From Arthrobacter sp. H35-D1 (GTDB taxonomy: Bacteria > Actinomycetota > Actinomycetes > Actinomycetales > Micrococcaceae), in contig NZ_JASISP010000001.1 of the NCBI RefSeq assembly GCF_030063185.1, positions 681,862 through 745,861 of the forward strand: a stretch of 64,000 nucleotides of DNA, given 5' to 3'. A program made the translations under genes and the position numbers. A model generated the notes under the pieces. The model was not told the origin of the DNA. It ran no database searches and worked only from the letters and a program-made list of their open reading frames with translations. The first letter of the stretch is position 1. Every line of letters starts with the position of its first letter. Below are positions 35,233-43,668 of the stretch, piece after piece.

Positions 35233-35467
35233 GTGAGAGCCCTCCGGGCGAAGTGGAATGGGATTAAAGTGATCCGAGCAAATACTAGCGGTTTTCTCTT
35301 CTGCGGGACGTGGCGATGTCAGCTGGGTTCTTCCTGATTGCCCACGTTCGACGGCGGCATGCCGGTGGTGTCCGAGCCCCGACCAGGTGCCGTCATTCTC
35401 CGGAAACTCCCATGAATTTGGGATACTGTGAGGATGGCCCGACCCGTCTACCAAAGGAATCAACGCT

Positions 35468-36076
35468 GTGAAGAGTCCCGCACGCCACCGGCCGGATGAG
35501 ACGAACATGACACTTCACAAACTGGTACCGCGCGCTTTTGTGGCCATCATGGCACTCACACTGATGTTGTTTGGCTCCGCCACGGCGGCCCTGGCCCATG
35601 ACTCGGTCACCGGCACGTCCCCGTCCGACGGGGCGACGGTGCAGAGCATGCCGGAGAAAATCGAGATCAGCATGTCCAACACTCCGGCCGTCGTTGGCTC
35701 GGAAGTTCAGGTCCTTGACGCATCAGGCACCAACTGGGCGACCGGAGGCGTGGATGTTTTGGACAAGGTGGCCACGCAGCATGTGAGCCCTGGGGCGCCT
35801 GCCGGCGACTACACGGTGAAATGGCGCCTGGTATCCGCCGATTCACACCCCCTTGAGGGTGAATTTGGCTTCACTGCGACAGCGGCAGCCACGGCCGGAC
35901 AGGGTGCCGTTGCCGGGCCGGGTGTATCAGTGTCGCCCGAGCCGCAGAGCACCCCGGAGGTTGTCCAGGATAGCAATACGGCGCCATGGGCCATCGTTGG
36001 ACTTGTGGTTGTGTTGCTCGGCATCGTGGTGGCCATGGTGGTGTTGGCACGACGCCGCTTGGCCAAGGAAGACTAA
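35468..36076 (+). CDS. CopC-domain copper resistance protein
   Basis: The 202-residue protein has a signal peptide (hydrophobic core about 20-40) ending in ALAHDSV, where the exposed histidine is the usual first copper ligand of CopC domains. The domain follows with GTSPSDGATVQSMPEKIEI and WRLVSADSHPLEGEFGF (second histidine). A Ser/Pro/Gln linker and one C-terminal helix (about 175-195) then anchor it in the membrane with a short basic tail. It probably binds copper outside the cell. GTG 35468 with AAAGGA upstream is preferred; ATG 35507 would shorten the n-region. Confidence 0.88.
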   Translation: MKSPARHRPDETNMTLHKLVPRAFVAIMALTLMLFGSATAALAHDSVTGTSPSDGATVQSMPEKIEISMSNTPAVVGSEVQVLDASGTNWATGGVDVLDKVATQHVSPGAPAGDYTVKWRLVSADSHPLEGEFGFTATAAATAGQGAVAGPGVSVSPEPQSTPEVVQDSNTAPWAIVGLVVVLLGIVVAMVVLARRRLAKED

Positions 36077-36164
36077 AGCTGCCGGCGAAGGCCGGGACCG
36101 GCCGAAGTTGCACCCAAATCCGCTGTGCCCGGCCTCGCCTGCTGTCGACAACGGCGCCCGAGGG

Positions 36165-36743
36165 CTAGGCCAGTGCAGTCGCCGAGCCCAGTTCACTGGC
36201 GGCGACTCGGGCAGAGATTGACTGGCCAACCCGCTTTGCCTGGTGCAGGATTTCCTGGGTCGTGGGGAGGGCAAGATCGCCGACACCCACCAAGTACAGG
36301 CCCAAGGCATGCATTCGGGCACGCACTTCAGCTGCGGTCGTGACGCCCGCGCCGTGCAGCACTTGACGCAGCTGGCTTAGCGCGCCACGGGTAAACACCA
36401 CGCTGTGCGCGCTGAGGGTTCCCGAGGCCGTGCGCACCCGCCATTGGCCGTTCAGCGACACGCGGTGGTGGGTGCGGGTCAACTCAAGCGCCCGCGTTTC
36501 CGGTCGCAGGTCAAGTTCGTGGCGGCGTGCGTAGTGTTCGAGCAGCCGCACAATTTCGCTGCGCTCGCTCAGCTCTGCCAAGCCGATGCCGCCAGTGGTG
36601 ACCGGCGTCGACGAGTGCGGCTTCAAGGCGCCTGAACCATCCATCACGATTGCCTTGATGCCCTGCCGGTTGAGTTCCGCAGCCATGGCCAGGGCGGCGA
36701 AACCCGACCCAATCACAATGGTGGTGGTTTGCTCGACAGTCAT
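36165..36743 (-). CDS. Short FAD/NAD(P)-binding Rossmann protein
   Basis: The 192-residue protein starts with a dinucleotide-binding beta-alpha-beta motif, IVIGSGFAALAMAAELNRQG then IKAIVMDGSG. ALELTRTHHRVSLNGQWRVRTASGTLSAHSVVFTRGA resembles the substrate-linked part of flavin oxidoreductases. It is only about half the size of a complete flavoprotein oxidoreductase and lacks the second nucleotide-binding domain and the late FAD motif. It could be a reduced family member or a decayed gene. It lies 88 bp upstream of the lactone oxidase gene on the same strand order. Confidence 0.65.
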   Translation of the reverse strand: MTVEQTTTIVIGSGFAALAMAAELNRQGIKAIVMDGSGALKPHSSTPVTTGGIGLAELSERSEIVRLLEHYARRHELDLRPETRALELTRTHHRVSLNGQWRVRTASGTLSAHSVVFTRGALSQLRQVLHGAGVTTAAEVRARMHALGLYLVGVGDLALPTTQEILHQAKRVGQSISARVAASELGSATALA

Positions 36744-36831
36744 GGCAAATGCCTCCTCGAACGGTAGGAGAACTCATGGGGACGCAACAGCCGGGAGCGT
36801 GGCTGTTCCGTGGTGTGGGTGGTGGTGCAGT

Positions 36832-38139
36832 TTAGGGCAGTACTCGATCCAAGCAAGCGTTGCTGAACACACGTTTGGCATCGAGACCATCTCGAACCCT
36901 ACAGAACTTTTCGAGGTCTGGATAGAGTGCGGCAAAGTCCTTCGATTGGAGAAAATGCCACTTCCCCCAATGCGGGCGTCCGCCATGGGAAAGGAAGATT
37001 TCCTCGGCTGCCTTGAAGTATTCAAAGGGGGCGGTCTTTATGTGTTGGTGGATGGCGATGTAGCCGCTTTGGCGACCGTTGGAAGTGGAAAGGGCAATGG
37101 TGTCTGCCGCAGCGCTGCGGACCTCCACCGGGAAGGAGATTTGCAATCCGCGGCGCTTGATCATGATGTCCAGTTCACCCAAAGCTGCCGGAATGTCCTC
37201 GACCGGCAGCGCGTATTCCATTTCCCGGAAACGCACGCTGCGCGGAGTTGCGAAGACCTTGTGTGAGACGTCGCCGAATTCCCTGTTGCCTGTCAGCCGG
37301 GATGCCATTTTATTCACGCCCGGGATGGTCGAGGGCAGCTTCCCGGTGACATTGCACAGCGCCGAAAACATGGTGTTGGAAATCAGCACGTCGGCAAAGA
37401 TATGTGAGGCCGTGGACAGTGGGGCGACGCCTGCGGGCAGGCTGCCGGCGGCGTACCGTGTGTTGGTCTTTGTCAGTGCCGTCTCGGTGTGCGGGAACCA
37501 GTAGAACTCAAAGTGGTCGAGCTCGCTGATGCGCTGCTGCCATGATTCCAAAACGTCTGCCAGGGGTTCCGGACGTTCAACGGCGTGCAACATGAACGCA
37601 TCCACGCATTGCAGCGTGACGGAAGTGATGATGCCCAAGGCGCCCAGTCCCACCCGGGCCACAGCGAAGATGTGGGCATTTTCAGTGGCGGAACAGTGCA
37701 CCACGTCGCCGCTTCCAGCCACCAATGTCAGGGCTCGAACCTGGGCGGCAATGCCCCCAAATTTCAGGCCCGTGCCGTGGGTGCCGGTGGAAATGGCCCC
37801 GGCTATCGACTGTTTGTCGATGTCGCCCAGATTTTCCATGGCCAGGCCGTAAGGCGCAAGCAAGGCTGGAATCTCATGCAGGCGGGTGCCTCCGGCCAGC
37901 GTGACAAGCTTGGCTTTTCGGTCAACGGTGAGCAGCCCGCTAAGTCCGTCAAGACAGACCTGAACACCATTGGTCAGGGCGATGTCGGTGAAGCTGTGCC
38001 CGGCGCCGACGGCCTTGACGGTGCCGCCGGAAGCCGATGCCGTGGCAGCCAGTGCCGAGACGTCCGCCACGGTGTTGGGGCGGGCGACGGCGCTTGGCCG
38101 GCAACGCTGGTCCCCGGACCAATTGCGCCACTCACTCAT
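36832..38139 (-). CDS. FAD-linked sugar-lactone oxidase (ALO/GULO type)
   Basis: The 435-residue protein has a PCMH-type FAD domain at the N-terminus (about 15-180) with VKAVGAGHSFTDIALTNG, which in this family often carries the histidine that binds flavin covalently, and a C-terminal D-arabinono-1,4-lactone oxidase domain ending in the conserved GGRPHWGKWH. It likely oxidises a sugar lactone or alditol with oxygen. ATG 38139 has GAAGG upstream and overlaps the stop of the upstream PLP-enzyme gene by four bases (ATGA). Confidence 0.9.
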   Translation of the reverse strand: MSEWRNWSGDQRCRPSAVARPNTVADVSALAATASASGGTVKAVGAGHSFTDIALTNGVQVCLDGLSGLLTVDRKAKLVTLAGGTRLHEIPALLAPYGLAMENLGDIDKQSIAGAISTGTHGTGLKFGGIAAQVRALTLVAGSGDVVHCSATENAHIFAVARVGLGALGIITSVTLQCVDAFMLHAVERPEPLADVLESWQQRISELDHFEFYWFPHTETALTKTNTRYAAGSLPAGVAPLSTASHIFADVLISNTMFSALCNVTGKLPSTIPGVNKMASRLTGNREFGDVSHKVFATPRSVRFREMEYALPVEDIPAALGELDIMIKRRGLQISFPVEVRSAAADTIALSTSNGRQSGYIAIHQHIKTAPFEYFKAAEEIFLSHGGRPHWGKWHFLQSKDFAALYPDLEKFCRVRDGLDAKRVFSNACLDRVLP

Positions 38140-39431
38140 ACGAACGCCTTCCCTTCGCCGCGATAGGTGGGGATGCTGCCCACTCTTTGGGCGCCGTCGA
38201 GCGTTTCCAGGGCGTCCACATGCTCGCAAACCTCGCCGGACTTCGCATGCCTGAACCACACCTTTTCGCCAATGCGCAGCTGATCGGCGGCGGCACCTTT
38301 CAACGGGGTCTGCACTTCGCCGGCACCTTCGGTGCCGATCATTGTCAGCCCGGCCGGGTAGACGGGCACGGGGGATCGGTCTGCACCGGCGGGGCCCGAG
38401 GCAATCCAGCCGCCGCCCAGGACCGTGACCATGCCAGGGTTCGGGCGCCGGACAACCGACGCGGCGAACCCGACGGCGGGGGCCGGGGTAAAGCGGGAGT
38501 AGCCGTCAAAAAGTGTGGGCCCGAACAATCCCGAACCAGCCGCCAGCTCCGTCACGGAAGCATCGGCGGTGGTGAGTTCAAGGCTTCCGGTGCCGCCGCC
38601 ATTGACAAATTCAAGATCCACGATGTTCCCCACCGCAGCAACAACATTGGCCCTGCGGTGGGTGATTTCCGCCATCGAAGCGCGCTGCATTCGTTGCAGG
38701 ACCGCGCCTTTGGCAAGGTCGGCCACCTTGTTTGAGGTGTGCGGGTTGTCTTGCAGGCCTGCCACCTGGGCTTCGTAGGCCATGATTCCAGCCAGCGCGA
38801 AGAGCGGTGCCGAGCCGTTCTTGTAGCCGTTGACAGCCAAGGCAAGTGTGACGGCGTCGGTCCCGGTGCGAAGCGGTGAACGGTGTACGCCAATGTGTCC
38901 CACGGTCCGTCCGCGCAGCGAGGGACGCCAGGAGGAGTCAAGGTCGAGGCAGAGCCTGAGGGGGGCTGCCGGGGCTGTTCCCGCCAAGGTGGCGGCCATC
39001 CATTCCAACTGCTCGGTGGAATCCACCATCAAGGTGACGCGTGAGCAAGCCGCAGGGTCGGCAGCCAAGGCGCGCAGGGCCTGCCCGTCGCCAGTGGGGT
39101 AGGCGACCACAATGTCGGTGAAGGCCCCGGATGGATCCCCGGACAGCCACAGTGCCTCCGGCAACGTGAACCCCAAAATGCCGGCAAAGCCCGGCTGCTT
39201 CAAAACGGCGCGCAGGACCTCCTTGCTGCGGATGGACTTGCTGGCAACGCGGATCGGCTTGCCGGCTGCGCGCTGCAACAACGAACCCGCGTTGAAGGAG
39301 AGTGCCTGCAGGTCCAGAACCGCCAGGGGAGCGGGGAGTTCGGCACAGGCAGCGTCCGCGTCGGCCCAGATGGCCGCGGGGGGATGGTCACCGCTTCGCC
39401 CCCGTTCAAGGGCGTGTTCAATCAGTTCCAA
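38136..39431 (-). CDS. Alanine racemase-like PLP enzyme (D-amino acid aldolase/dehydratase type)
   Basis: The 431-residue protein has a fold-type III PLP barrel: PIRVASKSIRSKEVLRAVL supplies the Schiff-base lysine (about residue 65), followed by LRLCLDLDSSW and HIGVHRSPLR. The C-terminus has FVNGGGTGSLE and FRHAKSGEVCEHVD, with His and Cys at the places of the zinc ligands of D-serine dehydratase/D-threonine aldolase. It probably acts on a D-amino acid or amino polyol. It is coupled by a 4-nt overlap to the lactone oxidase, a pairing that suggests a joint pathway. Confidence 0.85.
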   Translation of the reverse strand: MELIEHALERGRSGDHPPAAIWADADAACAELPAPLAVLDLQALSFNAGSLLQRAAGKPIRVASKSIRSKEVLRAVLKQPGFAGILGFTLPEALWLSGDPSGAFTDIVVAYPTGDGQALRALAADPAACSRVTLMVDSTEQLEWMAATLAGTAPAAPLRLCLDLDSSWRPSLRGRTVGHIGVHRSPLRTGTDAVTLALAVNGYKNGSAPLFALAGIMAYEAQVAGLQDNPHTSNKVADLAKGAVLQRMQRASMAEITHRRANVVAAVGNIVDLEFVNGGGTGSLELTTADASVTELAAGSGLFGPTLFDGYSRFTPAPAVGFAASVVRRPNPGMVTVLGGGWIASGPAGADRSPVPVYPAGLTMIGTEGAGEVQTPLKGAAADQLRIGEKVWFRHAKSGEVCEHVDALETLDGAQRVGSIPTYRGEGKAFV

Positions 39432-39646
39432 TGTTGCCTCCCGCTGTGCAAACGGTGTTCATGAGCCCAACTCTTTCACATGCCGTCCGAACTTGGGGCG
39501 GATGCGCGGCGGGAGTTCGTTGTCTCGTCCAGCGAGGCAACTTGACGCGCCCAGCCGAACCCGCAATAGTCACAGGTACAGGCCGCGAAGGGGAGGCGCC
39601 ACGGCGTTTTCCCACCTTCGGGCATACGTTAAACAGGAGGCGCAGC

Positions 39647-40651
39647 ATGAGCAGCCCAGAGGAAATGCCGCAGGCCGCAACGCCCGGTGCAGTCCCCAGC
39701 CCCACCGGAATTGTGGTCGGCGTCGACGGTTCGGAGCAAAGCACTTGCGCCTTGATTTGGGCCGCCCGCGAGGCGAAGTTGCGCAAAGTCCCCCTGCATT
39801 TGGTGACGGCCTACACGGTGCCCATCTTCGCTGCTTCGGGGCTCGACGGCGGTTACGCCACCGTGGACGACGACGTCATCCGCCAAGGAGCCGAGGCCAT
39901 CTTGCGCGAGGGCGCTGCAAAAGTGGCCCATCTTGAGGTTGAGATGGATGCACGGGTTGAAAACGGCGACGCAGCCGGCGTTCTGGTGGAACTCAGTGAG
40001 ACGGCGGAACTGCTGGTGTTTGGTTCGCGCGGCAGGGGCGGCTTCATGGGTCGCCTGCTGGGCAGCGTCAGCACCGCCCTCCCGGCCCACGCCAAGTGCC
40101 CCACCGTGACGGTCCCGCTGAGCTGCGCACCGCGGATGTCCGAAGGCCCCGAGGGCGCGGAAGCCATTTCAAAGCTTGAGAAAGTTGTCACCGTCGGTGT
40201 GGACGGCTCCGACCAAGCCCGGTATGCCGTGCTTGTCGCTGCCGAGCAGGCGGAGCGCTCCGGCTGCACGCTGCGAATCATCTGTGCTGTGCAGCCCTAC
40301 ACCGGATCCCTTGCCTGGATGCCGGCGCCCGTTGACCGTGAAGCGTTGTTTACGGAGATCCAGGAACAGCTCGACGCCGGTGAGAAGTGGTTGCTCAACC
40401 ACTTCCCGAAGCTTCCCATGGAAGTCACCCTCGTTGAAGGATCGGCCGTGGAAACCCTCGTTGAAGCCACCAAGACCTCCGAACTTGTGGTCATGGGCAC
40501 CCGCGGGCGCGGCGGATTCGCAGGCATGTTGCTTGGCTCCACCACCGAAGGTGTACGCCACCACGCCAAGGGGCCCATCATGGTGGTCCACGACCGTGAG
40601 GATCCCCGCCAGGGTGACCGTTCCGCATTTGGTCCGCTGCTGAGTGTCTAG
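39647..40651 (+). CDS. Tandem universal stress protein
   Basis: The 334-residue protein consists of two UspA domains (about 22-160 and 180-320). Each starts with VGVDGS and each ends with the ATP-binding GxxGxGGF motif: GSRGRGGFMGRLLGSVS in the first and GTRGRGGFAGMLLGSTT in the second. Both halves therefore look able to bind ATP. Such proteins aid survival under hypoxia, starvation or oxidative stress. The start ATG 39647 is fixed by AGGAGG upstream, although the frame extends much further. Confidence 0.93.
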   Translation: MSSPEEMPQAATPGAVPSPTGIVVGVDGSEQSTCALIWAAREAKLRKVPLHLVTAYTVPIFAASGLDGGYATVDDDVIRQGAEAILREGAAKVAHLEVEMDARVENGDAAGVLVELSETAELLVFGSRGRGGFMGRLLGSVSTALPAHAKCPTVTVPLSCAPRMSEGPEGAEAISKLEKVVTVGVDGSDQARYAVLVAAEQAERSGCTLRIICAVQPYTGSLAWMPAPVDREALFTEIQEQLDAGEKWLLNHFPKLPMEVTLVEGSAVETLVEATKTSELVVMGTRGRGGFAGMLLGSTTEGVRHHAKGPIMVVHDREDPRQGDRSAFGPLLSV

Positions 40652-40659
40652 TGTTGCGT

Positions 40660-40707
40660 TTCCAGTGCCGGGCAGCCGATGTCGGGCAGCCGATGTCGGG
40701 CAGCCGG
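40660..40707. repeat. Short tandem repeat between convergent genes
   Basis: The 14-bp unit GATGTCGGGCAGCC occurs twice in a row and is flanked by diverged copies. It lies between the stop codons of the stress protein and the NlpC/P60 gene. Confidence 0.65.
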
Positions 40708-40723
40708 CGTCGGCGCCAGGCCG

Positions 40724-42247
40724 TCAGTACCTTGCGGCGTAGGGGTACAGCTTCATCGAGGACATCCACGACAACGAGGTGACGCCGAGCGGTTGTGACG
40801 GATTCAGCGCTTGAACCACCTGGTTGTTGCCAACGTAGATGGCGATGTGGGAGAAGCGGCCGTTGCCGTCGTCGTTGAAGACCAGCAGGTCCCCGTACCG
40901 CATCTGGGACAGCGGCACGCGTTGCGGTGCGGCCCAGAACTGGTCGCTGCCCTGACGCGGCACCGCCTTCCCTGCGGCAGCGAACGCCTGCTGGACCAAC
41001 CCTGAACAGTCAAACGCGACGGGGCCGTTGCCGCCCCACTGGTACGGACCTCCCACCTTGGACATCGCGTAGTTGACCATGACCTGGGTGTAGGAACCGG
41101 TGGGCGGGGCAACCGGCGGTTTGGGCTTTTGCGGCGCGGGCGGCTTGGGCACCACGGGAGGCGCGGACGGTTTGGGCGCGGGAGGCTCGGGCTTTTGTGC
41201 AACAGGTGGCTTTGGTTTTTGCGCAACGGGAGGCTGCGGGGCCACGGGCGCGGGAAGCGCGGGGGCCGGCGGCGCAGGGGAGTTGGAGACCACTGGCGGC
41301 ATGATCGAGTTCCCGGGTTGGGCAGGCCCTGCTGCTGGCCCGGCAGCTGGTGGCTGGGGTGCCGTGCTCGGACGCGTGGGCGCGTCGGCGTTGCTTGAGT
41401 CTTCAATTTGCTGCTGCAGGGCCGCTTCCTGTGCCTTGCGGGCCAACTCGTCCACGCGGGCGCCTTCGAGAGCCACCGTTGTATTGTGCAGTGCTGCCAG
41501 CCGCTGCAGCAAAACTTCTCGCTGATTCTGGTTTTCCGCCACCACGGCGCCCTGGGCGTCCGCTGTGGATTGCGCGTGGACGCGTGAAGCTTCCGCCGCG
41601 GCCGCAGCCTCGTTGGCTGCGTTGCGGGCCGCAGCGGCTTGGGCGCCAAGCGCCTCGGAAGTGGCCGCCGCGGATTCGGCGGTGTCAAAGGTGTGGGCCC
41701 GGTTGGTGCTCAGCGCCATCAGGGTTGTCGCTTGGTAGATGGCGTCGTCGGCGTCGGAACTGCTGAGAAAACTCTGCACGCTCAGGTCCAGCCCCCCGTT
41801 CTTGTACAGGTTGCCGGCCAATTGCCCCAGCTGGGCCTTGGCCAATTTCTGGGCTCCGGCAGCGTCCTTGGCCTTGGCCTGGGCAGTCGCGGCTTCCGCC
41901 TCGCGTTGGTCAACGGCCACCAGCGCTTCGGTGTAGTCGTTGTTGGCGCCCATGGCGGCCACCGTTGAGGCGGCGAGCTTGTCATTGGCTTGGCTGAGGA
42001 TCCCGTCCAGCTGAGCGGATGCGGAGGCAGTGGCTGCTTCGGACTTTTTGGCCTTGTCAACGTCTTCCCGACTGGGAATCGCGGGGCTGAACGGCCGCAG
42101 TGCCAACTGTTGCAGCGCCGTCGTGCTTAAGAAAGTGGGGCTCAAGGCGGGAGTGTGTGCAGGAGCGGCAGTGGCGGGGGTGAGGAATGCTGTCGATGCG
42201 AGGGTGGCACAGGCCCAGGCTGTAGTGCCGCGAACCAAAAAGCGCAT
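40724..42247 (-). CDS. Secreted NlpC/P60 peptidoglycan hydrolase
   Basis: The 507-residue protein has a signal peptide (about 1-28, cleaved near ATAAPA), a long Ala/Gln-rich coiled coil (about 58-300), a Pro-rich linker of KPPVAQKP words (about 305-400) and an NlpC/P60 domain. The catalytic cysteine is in FDCSGLVQQAF and the histidine in FSHIAIYVG. The layout matches RipA-like endopeptidases that cut D-Glu-mDAP or similar cross-bridge links during division, with the coil acting as an inhibitory or targeting part. No ydaO-type leader was recognised upstream. Confidence 0.93.
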   Translation of the reverse strand: MRFLVRGTTAWACATLASTAFLTPATAAPAHTPALSPTFLSTTALQQLALRPFSPAIPSREDVDKAKKSEAATASASAQLDGILSQANDKLAASTVAAMGANNDYTEALVAVDQREAEAATAQAKAKDAAGAQKLAKAQLGQLAGNLYKNGGLDLSVQSFLSSSDADDAIYQATTLMALSTNRAHTFDTAESAAATSEALGAQAAAARNAANEAAAAAEASRVHAQSTADAQGAVVAENQNQREVLLQRLAALHNTTVALEGARVDELARKAQEAALQQQIEDSSNADAPTRPSTAPQPPAAGPAAGPAQPGNSIMPPVVSNSPAPPAPALPAPVAPQPPVAQKPKPPVAQKPEPPAPKPSAPPVVPKPPAPQKPKPPVAPPTGSYTQVMVNYAMSKVGGPYQWGGNGPVAFDCSGLVQQAFAAAGKAVPRQGSDQFWAAPQRVPLSQMRYGDLLVFNDDGNGRFSHIAIYVGNNQVVQALNPSQPLGVTSLSWMSSMKLYPYAARY

Positions 42248-42363
42248 AGTCGTCCAGTTGCCTTACTGCAGGTCGATGAGAGTATCGGGCGCTGCCGGGG
42301 GCCGGAATGGCCAGGCGCGCAATTGCACAGCTTCTCCGACCCTAAGGCCAGCGCGAAGCCTTT

Positions 42364-42390
42364 GGCAACACAGGCAACACAGGCAACATG
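42364..42390. repeat. 9-bp tandem repeat upstream of the NlpC gene
   Basis: GGCAACACA occurs twice, followed by GGCAACATG. It lies in the 160-bp spacer between the zincin and NlpC/P60 genes; on the minus strand it would be in the hydrolase leader. Confidence 0.6.
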
Positions 42391-42407
42391 AACCACATCA
42401 ACGTCAT

Positions 42408-42815
42408 TTAGCCCCAACCCAATTCGTGCAGGCGCTCGTCGTTGATGCCAAAGTGGTGGGCAATTTCGTGGACAACTGTCACGCTGATTTCATGCACGAC
42501 CTGCTCGCGGCTGCTGCAGATTTCCAAAATGGGCCCTCGGAAGACGGTGATGCTGTCGGGCAGGGAGCCGGTGTCCCACCAGCTGTCCCGCTCCGTCAGC
42601 GGCGTCCCTTCGTAGAGGCCCAGCAGGACCGTGTGGGGATCCTCGTGCGGACCGGGTTCATAGTTTTCGGCAGTGAAGATCGCCACATTGACCATCTCCG
42701 CACGGATCTTGGCGGGGATCCTGGCTATGGCCGCCTGTACGGCAGCATCGAACTCATCCTCATTCATGGAGAAGGGACCAAACGAGGGGATGCCGGCCAA
42801 TGGATTCTCGTACAT
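42408..42815 (-). CDS. Small zincin-like metallopeptidase family protein
   Basis: The 135-residue protein carries the extended zinc motif VVHEIAHHFGINDERLHELG near its C-terminus, with two histidines, the catalytic glutamate and a third acidic ligand. It matches the compact actinobacterial metallopeptidase family that acts in the cytoplasm. ENYEPGPHEDPHTVLLGLYEG and FRGPILEICSS are other family segments. Substrates are unknown. It is upstream of the NlpC gene on the same strand. Confidence 0.9.
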   Translation of the reverse strand: MYENPLAGIPSFGPFSMNEDEFDAAVQAAIARIPAKIRAEMVNVAIFTAENYEPGPHEDPHTVLLGLYEGTPLTERDSWWDTGSLPDSITVFRGPILEICSSREQVVHEISVTVVHEIAHHFGINDERLHELGWG

Positions 42816-42852
42816 GTCTCCAGCCTAGTGACTTGGTGCCGGGAGGCCCGTT

Positions 42853-42881
42853 TTGTGTTCTGGGCAAATAGGCCCTATAGT
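42853..42881 (+). promoter_or_regulatory. tRNA-Glu promoter
   Basis: TTGTGT (42853-42858) and TATAGT (42876-42881) are separated by exactly 17 nt, placing the transcription start near 42888, about 57 nt before the mature tRNA-Glu. Confidence 0.7.
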
Positions 42882-42944
42882 TTTTCAAGTCCACTTCGGA
42901 CCGAAGCACTGCAAGCAGCGCGGCGGTTTTGGAGCTGACTATAG

Positions 42945-43017
42945 GCCCCCATCGTCTAGCGGCCTAGGACACCGCCCTTTCACGGCGGCGGCACGGGTTC
43001 GAATCCCGTTGGGGGTA
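42945..43017 (+). tRNA. tRNA-Glu (TTC anticodon)
   Basis: The 73-nt cloverleaf has acceptor stem GCCCCCA with TGGGGGT, anticodon loop CTTTCAC (anticodon TTC at 42979-42981) and a T-loop TTCGAAT. The discriminator is A43017 and CCA is not encoded. It is the first of three tRNA genes. Confidence 0.97.
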
Positions 43018-43118
43018 CTTTGCGAGTGAGTGGTAAAACAAGCAGAAATTTGCTGGTACGCTATAACTCGTGAAAATCACACAATAGTGCTGATGGAAAC
43101 AAACGCAGTAACAAGTAT

Positions 43119-43192
43119 GGCCCTGTAGCGCAGTTGGTTAGCGCGCCGCCCTGTCACGGCGGAGGTCGCGGGTTCGAGTCCCGTCAGGGTCG
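43119..43192 (+). tRNA. tRNA-Asp (GTC anticodon)
   Basis: The 74-nt cloverleaf has acceptor stem GGCCCTG with CAGGGTC, anticodon loop CTGTCAC (GTC at 43153-43155), T-loop TTCGAGT and discriminator G, as expected for Asp. CCA is not encoded. About 100 bp separate it from tRNA-Glu, and an AT-rich TATAAC at 43062 in that gap could be a separate -10 element. Confidence 0.97.
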
Positions 43193-43252
43193 CTTAGGTT
43201 CTCTTGGTTGGTTCAAGGGGATCTGGTGACGAAAAGATCAACAGATCACCAA

Positions 43253-43325
43253 GGCTCTGTAGCTCAGTTGGTAGAGCGTTCGACTGAAAATCGAAAGGTC
43301 ACCGGATCGACGCCGGTCGGAGCCA
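43253..43325 (+). tRNA. tRNA-Phe (GAA anticodon) with unusual T-loop
   Basis: The 73-nt cloverleaf has acceptor stem GGCTCTG with CGGAGCC, a standard D-arm and anticodon loop CTGAAAA (anticodon GAA). The T-loop is ATCGACG, so the usual T54 is A. The discriminator A43325 is followed by encoded CCA (43326-43328), unlike the other tRNAs in the window. Confidence 0.96.
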
Positions 43326-43330
43326 CCACA

Positions 43331-43362
43331 AAGAAACCCCCGAATCCATTCGGGGGTTTCTT
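43331..43362 (+). terminator. Intrinsic terminator after the tRNA cluster
   Basis: A perfect 14-bp stem (43331-43344 with 43349-43362) with a 4-nt loop is followed by TTGCTTT. It closes the Glu-Asp-Phe tRNA unit. Confidence 0.88.
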
Positions 43363-43369
43363 GCTTTAA

Positions 43370-43668
43370 TAAGGGGCTGGGTTTCCGGGTTAGCGGCCAG
43401 AATGTGTGTATGGCCAGGGCGTGTCAACGGCTGCTGCAGCTGTGGTGATTCGCTGCAGGTATTTCCGGGCGCGGATCACCATATCCGTGTCAATTTTGGC
43501 AATGGACCCGAAATGTCGAGTCACGGCAGGGCCATCTCGCGGCAGTTCCCTCCGCGGGCCTGCATTCGCCACTCGGCTGGCCCCGATGCGGACGCGCCGC
43601 CATCTGTGAAATGTGCCACACTTGTGGATCAAAGGTTCACAGCTTAAAGTTCCAGACGGAGGGTTCCC
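43370..43668. other. Gap with no convincing gene
   Basis: About 300 bp between the tRNA terminator and the lipoprotein gene. Open frames of about 80 codons exist on both strands (43402-43647 plus, 43390-43632 minus) but neither has a ribosome-binding site, a recognisable domain or clear codon bias. A decayed gene is possible. The lipoprotein promoter should be at the right end. Confidence 0.45.

Noticed and set aside
42248..42407. Possible ydaO (c-di-AMP) riboswitch before the NlpC/P60 gene
   Set aside because: Such switches often precede wall hydrolases in actinobacteria, but the conserved ydaO segments were not found in this 160-bp gap.
42941..43330. Genomic island attachment at the tRNA cluster
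   Set aside because: No integrase, no direct repeat of a tRNA 3' end and no change in base composition are seen nearby.
43390..43632. 80-codon minus-strand frame after the tRNA cluster
   Set aside because: No ribosome-binding site, no domain and a competing frame of the same length on the other strand. At most a decayed gene.
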